Notes under the pieces: model-generated
The model's database searches: none
What the model saw: only the letters and a program-made list of their open reading frames with translations
What the model was told of the DNA's origin: nothing
Shown: positions 1-9,401 of the stretch, in pieces
Numbering within the stretch: the stretch's first letter is position 1
Layout of the letters: every line of letters begins with the position of its first letter
NCBI GenBank assembly: GCA_023489485.1
Contig: JAMDCU010000067.1
Location: 1-54,608, forward strand
Reading direction: 5' to 3'
Origin: Chloroflexota bacterium
GTDB taxonomy: Bacteria > Chloroflexota > Anaerolineae > UBA4142
DNA: 54,608 nucleotides
Translations under genes and position numbers: made by a program

Positions 1-932
1 CCCGCGACCTCAGGCATGGACGAGACATTCGAGGTGATCACCGGGACACCACACGCTAAAGCTTCCAGCACCGGCAGCCCGAACCCTTCGTAGAGAGATG
101 GATAGACAAAGACACTGGCGGCGTTGTACAGGACAGGCAAATCTTGCTCTGGTATGTACCCGGGAAATAGGACTCGGTGGGACAGGCCCAGTTCGTCGAC
201 CGCCCGAAACAGGTCTTTATACATCCAACCTTTCCGTCCGGCGATAACGAGTCGTTGCCCGACACCAGATTGAACAAGCCGTGCATAGGCACGAATCAAG
301 GTGATGATATTCTTGCGCGGCTCAAGCACGCCGACGTAAAGTATCATCTGCTCCGGGAGATGATAGCGCCGGCGCAATGGCTCGATTCCCGGACCTGCGG
401 GCAAGGGCCCGAAAGCGGGGGAGACGCCGAGGGGGACCGAGGTAACCCGGCCGGGATCCGTCTTAAAGAAATCAAGGATATCCCGGCGCGTGCTGTCCGA
501 GTCGGCGATCAGCATGGAGGCATGCCGCGCCGAAAAACGCATCATGTATGTGAAGAAGAGTTTCTTGTAGGCTCTGTGCACCTGCGGGTAGAGGAAAAAG
601 GTCATATCGTGGAAGGTGACGACGGAAGCACAGCCTGCGGCAAAAGGCATGGTGTAGTGCGGCGAGTGCAGGACATCGAGGCGCGCACGGTGCGCAAGCA
701 CGGGCAGCATCGTCTGTTCCCACGCAATGCGGAAATAGCGCGAGGCAAGGGGGACGGGAACAATGTGAAAGCGCTCGCGGTCCGGGAAGAGCGCCCTCTG
801 CTCGGGCTTGGCAAAGACCGTATACTCGTTCACGAAGTCGACCTGCTCCAGTGCGCGAACGAGGTTCACCGTATAATTCGCGGCTCCATAGAGCCGCGCG
901 GGGAGCGCGGTCGCGTCTATGCCGATGTGCAT
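1..932 (-). CDS. GT4 glycosyltransferase (3' end cut by window edge)
   Basis: Retaining GT-B glycosyltransferase that would add a sugar from a nucleotide-sugar to a lipid-linked glycan in the cytosol. The protein starts MHIGIDATALPARLYGAANY, a typical GT4 opening, with the N-terminal Rossmann half up to about residue 180. It then has the donor-binding half with LYVGVLEPRKN (about 220-230), VIAGRKGW, and the EGFGLPVLEALACGVPV segment holding the E-x7-E motif. The reading frame is still open at base 1, so only the last part of the C-terminal helix region is missing. The ATG at 932 lies 48 bases after the stop of the glycosidase gene upstream, so the two are probably co-transcribed. The acceptor and sugar cannot be told from sequence. 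Confidence 0.9.
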   Translation of the reverse strand, partial: MHIGIDATALPARLYGAANYTVNLVRALEQVDFVNEYTVFAKPEQRALFPDRERFHIVPVPLASRYFRIAWEQTMLPVLAHRARLDVLHSPHYTMPFAAGCASVVTFHDMTFFLYPQVHRAYKKLFFTYMMRFSARHASMLIADSDSTRRDILDFFKTDPGRVTSVPLGVSPAFGPLPAGPGIEPLRRRYHLPEQMILYVGVLEPRKNIITLIRAYARLVQSGVGQRLVIAGRKGWMYKDLFRAVDELGLSHRVLFPGYIPEQDLPVLYNAASVFVYPSLYEGFGLPVLEALACGVPVITSNVSSMPEVA

Positions 933-980
933 AGTGTGCCGCGCTCCGCGCCCAAGTTGCACGCTACCAACCCTTGTCAC

Positions 981-2447
981 TCACCTTAATAGTAATGGGA
1001 TATTGGAACTGAAAACTTGACTTACTACTTGAACATGAATGGGCACATCCGCGACTCCAGTGTGCAGCTTAACCTGGTAACTCCCCAACGGGGTCGATGT
1101 GCTTGCGGATAACCTGATGGTCGCCATTCCCCAGGGGGGCTGCAGGGTGGTTGGCGTTATCGCCGAACTCATTGAACTAGGAGCCGAAACGCTAAGAGAG
1201 AGCGGACTGGAATACAACCATCCTTGGAAGCCAATGGTCGCGCTACCACCCGGAACTAAGAAGATAGAACTCGGCGAAACGCTCATCGACGTCGCTCCGG
1301 TACCGCAATAGGTCCCGGGCGGGGTTGCCTGCGCAAGTGACGGTAGATACTTGGTGTAGATTGACGACGCGATGGCATTCTTGTAGGCATTGGTCCAAAC
1401 ACCGCTGTTGGACGGCAAAGGATTTACAATGGTCGGAGGAGGAGGATTACTCGATCCCGTGTGGGTAGTGATGCGAAAGTCCGCGGACGGATTGCTTGCA
1501 TCCAAGTCATTATACCAGATCATGGCACGCAAGAACGGATAGTTCGGCGCCTGCTGGTAGGCATCCGCAATCCAGGCGGCTTTCGAAAGAGTCGCCCCAT
1601 CGCCTTCCACGCTCGCAAACTCGTGGATGATCTGCGGCTTGGGGTATCGGCACGCGAAATCCTTCAAGATGGAATCAAAAATATTTGTGAAGGGGAGCCA
1701 GGGCTGTGGCGATCCGATGAGCTGATTGTAGTAATTGTACCCCATCGGGCCGACCCAATCCACATAGTTGTCTCCGGGATAAAACAAATGCAGATCATTT
1801 GAGGCGTCATTCGGAGAGCTCTGATAAATAGGGCCCCAAACCCACTCCACATTCGTGACCTGCTCCGACCGAAAGATATCGACCACGTGCCGCCACATGT
1901 CCACGAACTTGCTCGGCGGCTCCCCAAAGTGGCCGGGCCAATAGGGCCGTCCGCTTGAATTCATTTCATGCGCAAACTTGATCAAAAAGCGCCAGCCGGT
2001 GGCCTTTAGCGCCCTCGCATAGTTGCGTATGTATGTATCACACGCGCCTTGAATTATCTTGTCGGGCGGTATAGCGACATTAAAACCATAGTCCTTATCA
2101 CACCCCAAGGACGCAAGTCCATTGGTGGGTTGCCAAGCGATCATCGCCACAGGGACGTCGCTCACCGACATCTGCCGGCGCCACTGATCTTGCAAAAAGG
2201 TACTGTACATCGTGGACCAATCCACATAGTAGAGCACGAGACCGTGTACCTTACCTGTCAGTGAGTTCACCGCGTTCATCTCGTCACCATAATTCACAGC
2301 AGGCGGTTGCTGAATCCCAAGCGTGATACCCATTGTCTGGGCCGGCGCGGATACCGTGTTAGGAGAGGTCTGGGCAGGCTGCGGTGCATACAAGACTGAA
2401 ACCATCACCACGAGAAACAACGCGGCAATCATCCATTTCCGGTTCAT
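981..2447 (-). CDS. Secreted GH26-like glycoside hydrolase
   Basis: Predicted exported endo-glycosidase of the GH26 (beta-mannanase-like) type. The start chosen is the ATG at 2447, which gives MNRKWMIAALFLVVMVSVLY, a clean signal peptide or anchor. A longer frame to 2525 adds 26 non-signal residues. The catalytic domain spans about residues 40-370. It carries KFAHEMN, where the Glu at about 161 would be the acid/base, and the later IHEFASVEG, where the Glu at about 276 would be the nucleophile. About 90 residues of Ser/Thr-rich beta-sandwich follow, and the protein ends in IPLLLR, resembling the C-terminal segment of many exported Chloroflexota proteins. It may trim or release the polysaccharide made by the locus. 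Substrate is unproven; GH26 also includes lichenase-type enzymes. Confidence 0.82.
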   Translation of the reverse strand: MNRKWMIAALFLVVMVSVLYAPQPAQTSPNTVSAPAQTMGITLGIQQPPAVNYGDEMNAVNSLTGKVHGLVLYYVDWSTMYSTFLQDQWRRQMSVSDVPVAMIAWQPTNGLASLGCDKDYGFNVAIPPDKIIQGACDTYIRNYARALKATGWRFLIKFAHEMNSSGRPYWPGHFGEPPSKFVDMWRHVVDIFRSEQVTNVEWVWGPIYQSSPNDASNDLHLFYPGDNYVDWVGPMGYNYYNQLIGSPQPWLPFTNIFDSILKDFACRYPKPQIIHEFASVEGDGATLSKAAWIADAYQQAPNYPFLRAMIWYNDLDASNPSADFRITTHTGSSNPPPPTIVNPLPSNSGVWTNAYKNAIASSIYTKYLPSLAQATPPGTYCGTGATSMSVSPSSIFLVPGGSATIGFQGWLYSSPLSLSVSAPSSMSSAITPTTLQPPWGMATIRLSASTSTPLGSYQVKLHTGVADVPIHVQVVSQVFSSNIPLLLR

Positions 2448-2563
2448 CAAAGCAACTCTACTCCCGATTATTTCTCCCCTGCCCCATTGTAAGCCCGGCG
2501 AGAGGTGCCCTGTCAATGGCACCAAGGTACCTTACTTGTCACCTTATCGCAATCGTCGGCGGG

Positions 2564-3270
2564 CTAAGAAAGTTTCTTGAGAATAGTTATGATTTCGCTC
2601 TCATTCTTGAACAACAGTTGAGCCTCAAAATGAATACCCCCTTCTCGGGTCATTTCTTCCTCAAGTTGCGTGAGGAACCCCAGAAACGACATGCACGTCC
2701 ACGTATGATAATGAACACCATAGTCCATCTCGAGCAACTGATTGACTCTCGCACTAATGTCCTGGTCGGTCCGCGCCTGCTCTGCCTCCCAGGTCCTCAC
2801 CCACTCCTCAAAGTGCTGGCGCTTGGACCAAGCCGGCCCCTCCCGATGATCCCTCAAGAAATGCTGATTCGAGGTTGCGGAACGATGGCAGTCCAGCCGG
2901 TAGCGCATATCTGGCACGATCAAATAGAGAACCCCATCTTCCCTGAGAACTCGCAGCATGTTGGCGATCGCGCCGATGGGATCTTGACAGTGCTCGATAA
3001 AGTGGCTCGCCACCGCAAAATCCTGCGATCGATCGGCGATGGTCGCTAGCCGCTCTCCATTATCGACAATATCCACCGGCAACAGCTTCTCCGCGGCCAG
3101 CTCCGGATACTGCCTTCTAAGGACGCGAGCTGTAATCGGGTCCCATATTTTGCGCGTGTATTTCTGGGAACCTTGAGACGCTTGCGTAAGGCGCCAATTT
3201 CAATCCCGTTTCGGTGAAGGCAGATTCCCGTCGTGAACTCTCTGCGCTGCTCGATCGTACGGGCCGTGCT
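2564..3270 (-). pseudogene. SAM-dependent methyltransferase, 5'-truncated and frameshifted
   Basis: The intact 3' part (frame ending at 2564) encodes VDIVDNGERL, ASHFIEHCQDPIGA and a VLREDGVLYL strand, typical of a class I methyltransferase family found in glycan loci. The family's N-terminal signature, FTTGICLHRNGIEIGAL and then LKVPRNTRAKY, is present just upstream but in a different frame (about 3252-3145). The frames join if one base is restored near 3144, giving ...AKY-x-DPITARVLRRQYPEL. No ATG, GTG or TTG precedes the signature in its frame. Instead the sequence runs back into the membrane-protein gene, so the true 5' end is gone. The frame downstream could only start at a TTG near 3082, which would lose the SAM-binding region. 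It is probably non-functional unless the junction is an assembly error. Confidence 0.8.
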
Positions 3271-4283
3271 ACCCGACCATTTCCAGTAAGGAAAGCGCTC
3301 AGGACCCCGTACAGACCTATTCCAATATGCGGCGCGAGGACCGTCGGCGGTATACGCCGGGCCAGCCACGCTATAATCAAGCCAAAGAGTACCAAGCCTG
3401 AAACGCCGGCCGCCACCGCTACCGCCGCTACCTGATCGCAGGCCAGTCCATAGGCTACGCATTGGGAGGATCCAACCGTCACCGGAATGCCGAGATAGAC
3501 CAACAGATACTGGAGGTATAGCAGCGGTTGCTGTAACGCAACCAAAAGCGAAGGGTGCTGGCCAGGAGTGTGATAATCGTACATGTACGAGCCAATCGTC
3601 AAAATGGCCGTTGCGGCCCAGAGGACCAACCGAGATGTCCTCAACCGTCTGTCGTCAATCGCCAAAAGCAGCAGAGTAAACAGACCGAGAAACCAATACA
3701 GGACACCATTTGCGAACGAATAGGTCGTGATGATCCCTAGCAATATGGCTCCAAAGAATGCCCAGCAATGGGCGGGCTGACCGAGCAGGACCAGACCGGC
3801 TACGACTGCCAAAACATTCATAAAGACCTGCAGCTCGAACCCCCATAGCCAGTTTTCGCCCTGAGCCAGCGAAAAGACCATGACCGACACAATGGGAAGC
3901 AGCCACCTCAATCGGACTTGGAGCCGCGTCTCTGTATTTCTGATTTGCCACACGAGGATTGATAGAATGCCAACGGCCAAGAACAGGCTGAACGCGAGTT
4001 CATACGAGATATTCCATCGGCTAACCTCGGCGAGGAGCAGCATCACGATCTGAGGGAACACGAGTCTATGTTCATTGTGCTGCAGCCAAAGATCACGGAT
4101 GGAGAGTGTTCCTTGATAGAATTTGCCCAGTATGGAGACAAAATTCCATTGGTCCATGAAGGGCACATCTACGCGGTACGTGTTCACTTGCACGACCAAA
4201 TACAGAAAAGGCAATGGCATCAGGAAAACGGGCAACCACTGCGAGACTTGGCTGAGAATGCGACTCTGGTTGGTTCGCTGCAT
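3117..4283 (-). CDS. Polytopic membrane protein, C-terminus lost in a fusion
   Basis: About nine hydrophobic segments follow a short N-terminus (MQRTNQSRILSQ). The extracytoplasmic loop contains VPFMDQWNF and LWLQHNEHR, conserved in a family of uncharacterised GT-C-like or O-antigen-polymerase-like proteins of glycan loci. Recognisable family sequence stops around residue 339 (LTGNGRVA). The last 49 residues are charged, not membrane-like, and are read out of frame through the start of the methyltransferase. The usual final membrane segments are therefore missing, and the protein is probably defective. The ATG overlaps the stop of the fusion glycosyltransferase upstream as TAATG (4281-4285), indicating translational coupling. 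Confidence 0.7.
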   Translation of the reverse strand: MQRTNQSRILSQVSQWLPVFLMPLPFLYLVVQVNTYRVDVPFMDQWNFVSILGKFYQGTLSIRDLWLQHNEHRLVFPQIVMLLLAEVSRWNISYELAFSLFLAVGILSILVWQIRNTETRLQVRLRWLLPIVSVMVFSLAQGENWLWGFELQVFMNVLAVVAGLVLLGQPAHCWAFFGAILLGIITTYSFANGVLYWFLGLFTLLLLAIDDRRLRTSRLVLWAATAILTIGSYMYDYHTPGQHPSLLVALQQPLLYLQYLLVYLGIPVTVGSSQCVAYGLACDQVAAVAVAAGVSGLVLFGLIIAWLARRIPPTVLAPHIGIGLYGVLSAFLTGNGRVARPVRSSSAESSRRESAFTETGLKLAPYASVSRFPEIHAQNMGPDYSSRP

Positions 4284-6499
4284 TAGAGGCCCCTACCCAC
4301 TGATTTGCCACGCGTAGCGGGCCATGGAATGTATCGACTCGCTTTACGCAAAAGCACCCGCGGGCCCTGAGTGCGCAGCACGCGCAAGGCTGCTTGCCCG
4401 GTCGCCCATCTAAACCTCGGGCGAGGTTCCTCCTCGACGCTCAGTCCGATTTCCAATCCCCTCGACCGTGGCGGCATACTCAGAATGCGGTTGTACAAGT
4501 CCCAAGCCTGCTTTGCCGCGCTTTCCCATTTGAAAAGCGCGGCTCTGGCTCGAATGGCGTCGACTTGCCTCTTGCCGACCTCGGGATTGCAGAGAAACGA
4601 CCAGACCGTGTCGGCGCTTGCCTCAGAATCAAGCGTCTCTAGATAGATTACCTGCTCCCCAAGAATTTCCGATAGAGATGTCGAGCGCAAGGTCAATGCA
4701 GGGGTTCCCACAGCCGCTGCCTCAAACGGGACCAAACCAAAACCCTCGACCGTCGAAGGATAGAGGACCAAGCTGGCTTTCTCGAAGAGCCATCTTTTTT
4801 CCGCCTCATCCACAGCGCTCAGATAGAGAACGCGAGAACGGAGTGCAGGCTTGGCGGCCAACTCCAGAGATTCTTCGGTTTCGGACCCTCCGCATGAGGG
4901 GTTCGGCCCGGCCAGCACCAAATATCCAGTCCACGAGTGTTTTTCCAACAGCACCTTGAACACTCTCAATCCAAATACTCTGTTCTTATGCCTGAAACTG
5001 GTCCCCATCATCAGAACAAAAGGCAGGCCTCTTATTGGCTCACAGGCGAGCGGAGCTCGGGCATCGGCCGAATAATGAAGGCGGTGGTCGACGCCCGCAT
5101 ACATGACACACGCTCGCTCCTCGGGAATACGCAGGCCTTGGTGTGCGGCGTCCTCCGCCACGTCCCGACTCAGAAAAGTGATCCCATCCGCTAACGCAAA
5201 CGCGTGCTCTGTTAAGGATCGATAGTGTGCCCATGCTTCCGGGCTCTCGGCATAACTGGGATTGGAATAGGCGATGCAATCGAGTTGCGAAAGGATGAAT
5301 CGATAGGAGACTTGGCGCAATAAAAGGAGGTCCCTGGTCGAGCGCACTTGATACGGCCTGTGGATGAGATCAAACTGAGGTTCCTCCAGGTGCTTGAGGT
5401 CCGACACTCGAATTACTTGGTCCACGAGCCGGTCAACCCCGAGCAATACCTCTTGCGGCACCGTATCTGCGATAATGACCGCGAGATGGCCAGTGCGACC
5501 GGGTAAATGAGCCAGAGCGCGGATCAGTTCCAGCGTCAATACCTGGGTTCCGGTGGTCGAGCCATCTACACGGGTGGCATCGATGGCAATCCGGTAGCCC
5601 AGGAGGGCCCCGCGCGCCCTTTCAATGGCAAACGCGAGCGGGCTATTCACATCGGTGGAGGCCTTGATTCTCCAGGAGAGATACCACGGGTAACGACGAT
5701 TGAGGATTTGCTCGTGCGCCCCCTGGACTCTCCGCCGTATTTCCTCGCCCTGTGCTCCAAAGGAACGAGAGCCCTTGTGGAACACAAAGACGTCATCGGC
5801 CAAGACGTGCAGAAACCCTGCCGCCACCGCCCTCTGCGAGAAATCCACTTCCTCGCCATAGCCCGGGGAGAAAGTCGGATCGAAATACCCCACTCGATCG
5901 AGTGCCTGTCGCTTGAAATACGTGCAATGGCCAATCGCGGTCGGTAGAATGGGCAACAGACACAGCGAAGCCGCGCGTATACGAGCATCGACTTGGTCCG
6001 TCGTCATAACGCCCGGCAGATCCCCAGAGGGCTGGTTCCGATGAGGAATGGAGACGATCGTCCCGTTGTTGGTGAATGGTGTGGCCGTAGCAATGGTGGA
6101 CCGGGAACACGCCGCGCTCTTCAGCCGCTCTAGCCAACCGGTGGATACAACCACATCGCTGTTGAGAATGACGACATCACGCGGAGCGCACCACTCAAAG
6201 GCAAGATTGACCGTCTCGACAAAGCCTGAGTTCACCAGTCGGCGGACATAGATGTAACCGCGCTGCTTTGCCAGCGGCTCCAGCTTGCTTGCGAGGCGTG
6301 GATCAGTGCTCGCGTCATCGAGGAGCAGTATGGGGGCGTCAGAGGGTGTCCCTGCGGCTAGGCTATCAAGACACTCGACCACATCTTCAAAAGCATTGTA
6401 GATGGGAACGACGACGACGGGAGCGTCAGGAGGAAACCGGCAGAGCCACTCCTGCACTTGCCGGAATTCAAGGTCGGGAGTTCGGGTCGCCATAGCCAT
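4283..6499 (-). CDS. Bifunctional GT2-GT4 fusion glycosyltransferase
   Basis: A 738-residue protein with two glycosyltransferase domains. Residues about 25-270 form a GT2 (GT-A fold) domain: VVVVPIYNAFEDVVECLDSL, LLLDDASTD, then VILNSDVVV as the metal-binding DxD-type site, and GYGEEVDFSQRA. Residues about 295-690 form a GT4 (GT-B) domain starting YRIAIDATRVDGSTTGTQV, with VLMMGTSFRHKNRV, LVLAGPNPS and STVEGFGLVPFEAAAVGTPA. The two would add two different sugars in succession in the cytosol. The start ATG at 6499 directly follows the TAG of the upstream GT4 gene; a second in-frame ATG at 6493 is an alternative. Fusions like this often stitch together obligatorily sequential steps, but the sugars cannot be read from sequence. 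Confidence 0.88.
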   Translation of the reverse strand: MAMATRTPDLEFRQVQEWLCRFPPDAPVVVVPIYNAFEDVVECLDSLAAGTPSDAPILLLDDASTDPRLASKLEPLAKQRGYIYVRRLVNSGFVETVNLAFEWCAPRDVVILNSDVVVSTGWLERLKSAACSRSTIATATPFTNNGTIVSIPHRNQPSGDLPGVMTTDQVDARIRAASLCLLPILPTAIGHCTYFKRQALDRVGYFDPTFSPGYGEEVDFSQRAVAAGFLHVLADDVFVFHKGSRSFGAQGEEIRRRVQGAHEQILNRRYPWYLSWRIKASTDVNSPLAFAIERARGALLGYRIAIDATRVDGSTTGTQVLTLELIRALAHLPGRTGHLAVIIADTVPQEVLLGVDRLVDQVIRVSDLKHLEEPQFDLIHRPYQVRSTRDLLLLRQVSYRFILSQLDCIAYSNPSYAESPEAWAHYRSLTEHAFALADGITFLSRDVAEDAAHQGLRIPEERACVMYAGVDHRLHYSADARAPLACEPIRGLPFVLMMGTSFRHKNRVFGLRVFKVLLEKHSWTGYLVLAGPNPSCGGSETEESLELAAKPALRSRVLYLSAVDEAEKRWLFEKASLVLYPSTVEGFGLVPFEAAAVGTPALTLRSTSLSEILGEQVIYLETLDSEASADTVWSFLCNPEVGKRQVDAIRARAALFKWESAAKQAWDLYNRILSMPPRSRGLEIGLSVEEEPRPRFRWATGQAALRVLRTQGPRVLLRKASRYIPWPATRGKSVGRGL

Positions 6500-7921
6500 C
6501 TATTGCCGCTTGATTTTTCCGAGCCAGCTGGCCGCTTCATCAGCATAGCGAACTGCGCGCCGTCGTCGGAATTCTTCCAACAGAACTTTCAGGCTGTTGT
6601 TCTCAGCCCTCAACTGGGCATTTTCGGCTCTCAGAGACTCCCACTCTCGGCGTAAGGGAAGCAGCTTCTCAAGCTCGCCCCTCGCTTCCTCGGCATCGGG
6701 CGCCAGCTGAGGATGGCTCACGAAATCGATGATGGGCTGCACCAACGAAGACCAGCGCAGTTGTTCTGCGTAGGGCCGGGCCTGTTCGGAAGCCCGGGCG
6801 CGCAAATTCTCATCGCCGACCATTTGGAGAATCGCGTCGGCGACTCCTTCCGTATCGCGAGGAAGCACCAGCCTAGCTAGACCGGCTTGACTCAAGAGCT
6901 GAGCAGAATCGTCCCCCTCGGCAAGTATGCAAGGGAGTGAGGCCCAGAGGCAATCGAGGACGCGAGCCCGCATGGCATACCGATTCTCGACGGTACGCAA
7001 ATTCAAAGTGACCCCCAGGTCAGCCTCCAGCAAGTAGCTCGCCCGCTGATCGTAGGGAACCCAATCCTGGAAGAAAACGTATCTGCCCAGCCATCCTTCG
7101 CGGTGGACGAATTGCATCACACGCGCCGCTACAGACATCTCGGGCACAACTTTTCTCTCATAGTGATGCAGGGAACCGAATACGACGCGTACATCATCTC
7201 GGTGAGCAAGTACCCTCTTCAACGCCTCCAACAGAGTGAAAGGATCATTCCAATCCCAAACCCCTCCTCCCCAAAAAAGGACCTTGTCGTGGGCACCGAT
7301 GCCGTCAATGACTCCTTTGAGTAATCCGGTCTCGGCCCGCGGAGGCTCGTCGGGGATCCCCAAGGGTACTCGGCCGATCAGGTGATCGGCGGTCCAATCA
7401 ATTCCCAACGTTCGACTGTTCAGCCGGCCGACCGTCAAGAGGGCTCCGAGCCAAAAATCATATTGCTTCTCCGAGCCGCAGATGAAAAAATCACCCTGTC
7501 GCAGATAGACAAACAACTCGTCCACAAAGGCACGCGTCGGATCAAAATCAAACTGACCGATACTGAGATTCAGGAGGATGCGTTCAATCTCTGGAACATA
7601 GTAAGCATCCACAATGGTGGGTTTTTGAATCGGCCCGTTGAGCAGTCGAATAGCGCGGGTGAGAACCGGCCCAATCGCCATGACGACCCGTGACTGGTCC
7701 ACCAGATTGGCAAGGGCGGAGGCCTCCTCCCAAGAGAACTTGCGAATCTCCACGTTGGCAGTTTGCCGTCCGCTATCGAAAGGAGTCGCAAGAATAACCT
7801 GGACACCCCGCTTGCCCAAGGCGCGCGCGACCTCCCAGGCCCGAATCCCCGGGCCCGCCATCTTGTCGCCGATACTCTCATGGGTTATTATCAGGAGGTC
7901 AGCGGGAACTGAGCTTGCCAC
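6500..7921 (-). CDS. GT4-like glycosyltransferase with C-terminal coiled coil
   Basis: A GT-B enzyme of the type that opens with a fixed KMAGPGIRAWEVARAL motif. Other marks are GDFFICGSEKQYDFWLGAL (middle), LFWGGGVWDWNDP (donor-domain start) and LDCLWASLPCIL. The final 60 residues, from about 415, form a charged heptad-rich coiled coil (REWESLRAENAQLRAENNSL) suited to dimerisation or docking. GTG start at 7921 has GGAG about nine bases upstream. It is a tandem paralogue of the next gene at 7990-9366, with the same motifs in the same order. The stop codon touches the ATG of the GT2-GT4 fusion gene. Confidence 0.87.
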   Translation of the reverse strand: MASSVPADLLIITHESIGDKMAGPGIRAWEVARALGKRGVQVILATPFDSGRQTANVEIRKFSWEEASALANLVDQSRVVMAIGPVLTRAIRLLNGPIQKPTIVDAYYVPEIERILLNLSIGQFDFDPTRAFVDELFVYLRQGDFFICGSEKQYDFWLGALLTVGRLNSRTLGIDWTADHLIGRVPLGIPDEPPRAETGLLKGVIDGIGAHDKVLFWGGGVWDWNDPFTLLEALKRVLAHRDDVRVVFGSLHHYERKVVPEMSVAARVMQFVHREGWLGRYVFFQDWVPYDQRASYLLEADLGVTLNLRTVENRYAMRARVLDCLWASLPCILAEGDDSAQLLSQAGLARLVLPRDTEGVADAILQMVGDENLRARASEQARPYAEQLRWSSLVQPIIDFVSHPQLAPDAEEARGELEKLLPLRREWESLRAENAQLRAENNSLKVLLEEFRRRRAVRYADEAASWLGKIKRQ

Positions 7922-7989
7922 GGAACCATTCTCCAGATCCGTCGAGTTGTACCTGCTTCCGGCTGTTCTATCCTGGCAACGCGGAGTCC

Positions 7990-9366
7990 CTAGCGCGACC
8001 GTCGAGGGACGAGGCGCTGGACTCGATCCAGCAAACGGACGATTCGTCGCGTTTCAAACGCGCACACTTCGCTTCTGAGCTTGAGGATTTCGCTCATGTA
8101 GAAAGGATTTCCCAAGTTGCCCTTCATGGCAACTTTATCGGGCGCCCGGTAAGGTTGCCGGCAAAAAGCGATGAGGGGCTCGGCCGCTCGCTCCCAAGTC
8201 AGCGTCGGCCGTACCTTGTCCATTCGCCTCTGCCAATCTTGGCGAGGCGAATCGATCAGATCTAGTATTGCATTCGCCACGCCATCGGGATCCTGGCTCT
8301 CGACCAGAGTGCCGATTTCGTTCTGAGCGACCACTTCGCTTGTCGCATCTCCTCGTGTCGTGACAATCGGCAGCCCTGCCCAGATATATTCCAGGATCCG
8401 GCTGCGAAAGGCCAAGCGGGTCTCCAGGGTACTTTCATAATGCAAAGTCAAAGCCACGTCACTCTCTAGGAGCACATTGGGCCATTCAGTGTAGGGTACC
8501 CAGCCGCCAAAGAAAACGGCCTTATCGAGCAAGCCGAGTTGGAGAGCCAGATCGCGCGCAGCCTGTTCGTGGGTCGCGATACCCACCAACGCAGGATTCG
8601 GGCGTCGGGTGCCCGGAAAGACAAGGCGAGCATCAGGTCGACGCTCCCAAACGCGCTCCATAGCCCGGATGGCTGTAAGTGGATCTAGCCAGGACCAGAG
8701 CCCTCCTCCCCAGAGGATGACGCGGTCGGTGGCAGAGATGCCTGGCCAGATTCCCTTAATGACCGGTCGAGAAGGCTGGGGCGGAGTCTCGGGTAATCCG
8801 TAGGGCACAACGTCGATCAAGCGCCGGAGGGACGCATCCTCGCCGTACGTGTAAGGGTTGATGCGTCCATTGGCTTCCAAAAGGCCGAGCCACCAATCCC
8901 GCTGGCGCTCGCTCGCGCAGATAAAGAAATCACCCATGAGGTACTGAAAATTAAGCAACCGCATCCGCGCGAACCATCGGGACTCTTGTTCCGACAAACC
9001 TTGGTCATGAACAAGAGGTAACCATTCGGCCAGCATCGGATCATAACCATCCACCACGAGGGGGACACCGCTTTCGGCGAGTTGAGGCAAGTCGCTGGCA
9101 ATATCGCTGGGAAAAATGACCGCACGGGCGCCGTCGACCTGCGCGGATAAAGAGTGCCAATCGCCGGGCCGGTAGGAGACCGTGTGAAAATCCACTGTTG
9201 GGAGGTCCCGAGCACAATCTCCCGGGAGAGCGAGAAGAACTGGAAACTCGCGACCGAGTGTTCTGGCCAGGTGATAATAGCGTATTCCCGGCCCTGCCAT
9301 CTCTGCGCCAACCACATCCTGACTGATCAATAGAATGTGCGCTTTTCCCAGTTGCGCTACGCTCAT
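7990..9366 (-). CDS. GT4-like glycosyltransferase, paralogue of 6500-7921
   Basis: Same architecture as its downstream neighbour: EMAGPGIRYYHLARTLG at about residue 22, GDFFICASERQRDWWLGLL near 145, ILWGGGLWSWLDPLTAI at the donor-domain start, and ILEYIWAGLPIVTTRGDAT in the nucleotide-sugar site. It lacks the long coiled coil, ending instead in a short basic helix (VRLLDRVQRLVPRRSR). ATG start at 9366 with GAGGGG about four bases upstream. It sits 35 bases from the ABC exporter ATPase gene, so it is likely in the same transcript and works on the exported glycan. The pair probably arose by tandem duplication and may use different acceptors. Confidence 0.87.
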   Translation of the reverse strand: MSVAQLGKAHILLISQDVVGAEMAGPGIRYYHLARTLGREFPVLLALPGDCARDLPTVDFHTVSYRPGDWHSLSAQVDGARAVIFPSDIASDLPQLAESGVPLVVDGYDPMLAEWLPLVHDQGLSEQESRWFARMRLLNFQYLMGDFFICASERQRDWWLGLLEANGRINPYTYGEDASLRRLIDVVPYGLPETPPQPSRPVIKGIWPGISATDRVILWGGGLWSWLDPLTAIRAMERVWERRPDARLVFPGTRRPNPALVGIATHEQAARDLALQLGLLDKAVFFGGWVPYTEWPNVLLESDVALTLHYESTLETRLAFRSRILEYIWAGLPIVTTRGDATSEVVAQNEIGTLVESQDPDGVANAILDLIDSPRQDWQRRMDKVRPTLTWERAAEPLIAFCRQPYRAPDKVAMKGNLGNPFYMSEILKLRSEVCAFETRRIVRLLDRVQRLVPRRSR

Positions 9367-9401
9367 GTGCCCCTCATTGACCTCCGACGGCGTGGGAAAA
9401 G

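Noticed and set aside
177-989. Plus-strand open frame of 270 codons
   Set aside because: It is antisense to a clear GT4 gene on the minus strand and has no recognisable motif, no signal and Arg/His/Gly-rich shadow composition.
3140-3150. Programmed -1 frameshift in the methyltransferase
   Set aside because: No slippery heptamer of X-XXY-YYZ type is present, and the gene also lacks its start and N-terminus, so decay or assembly error fits better.
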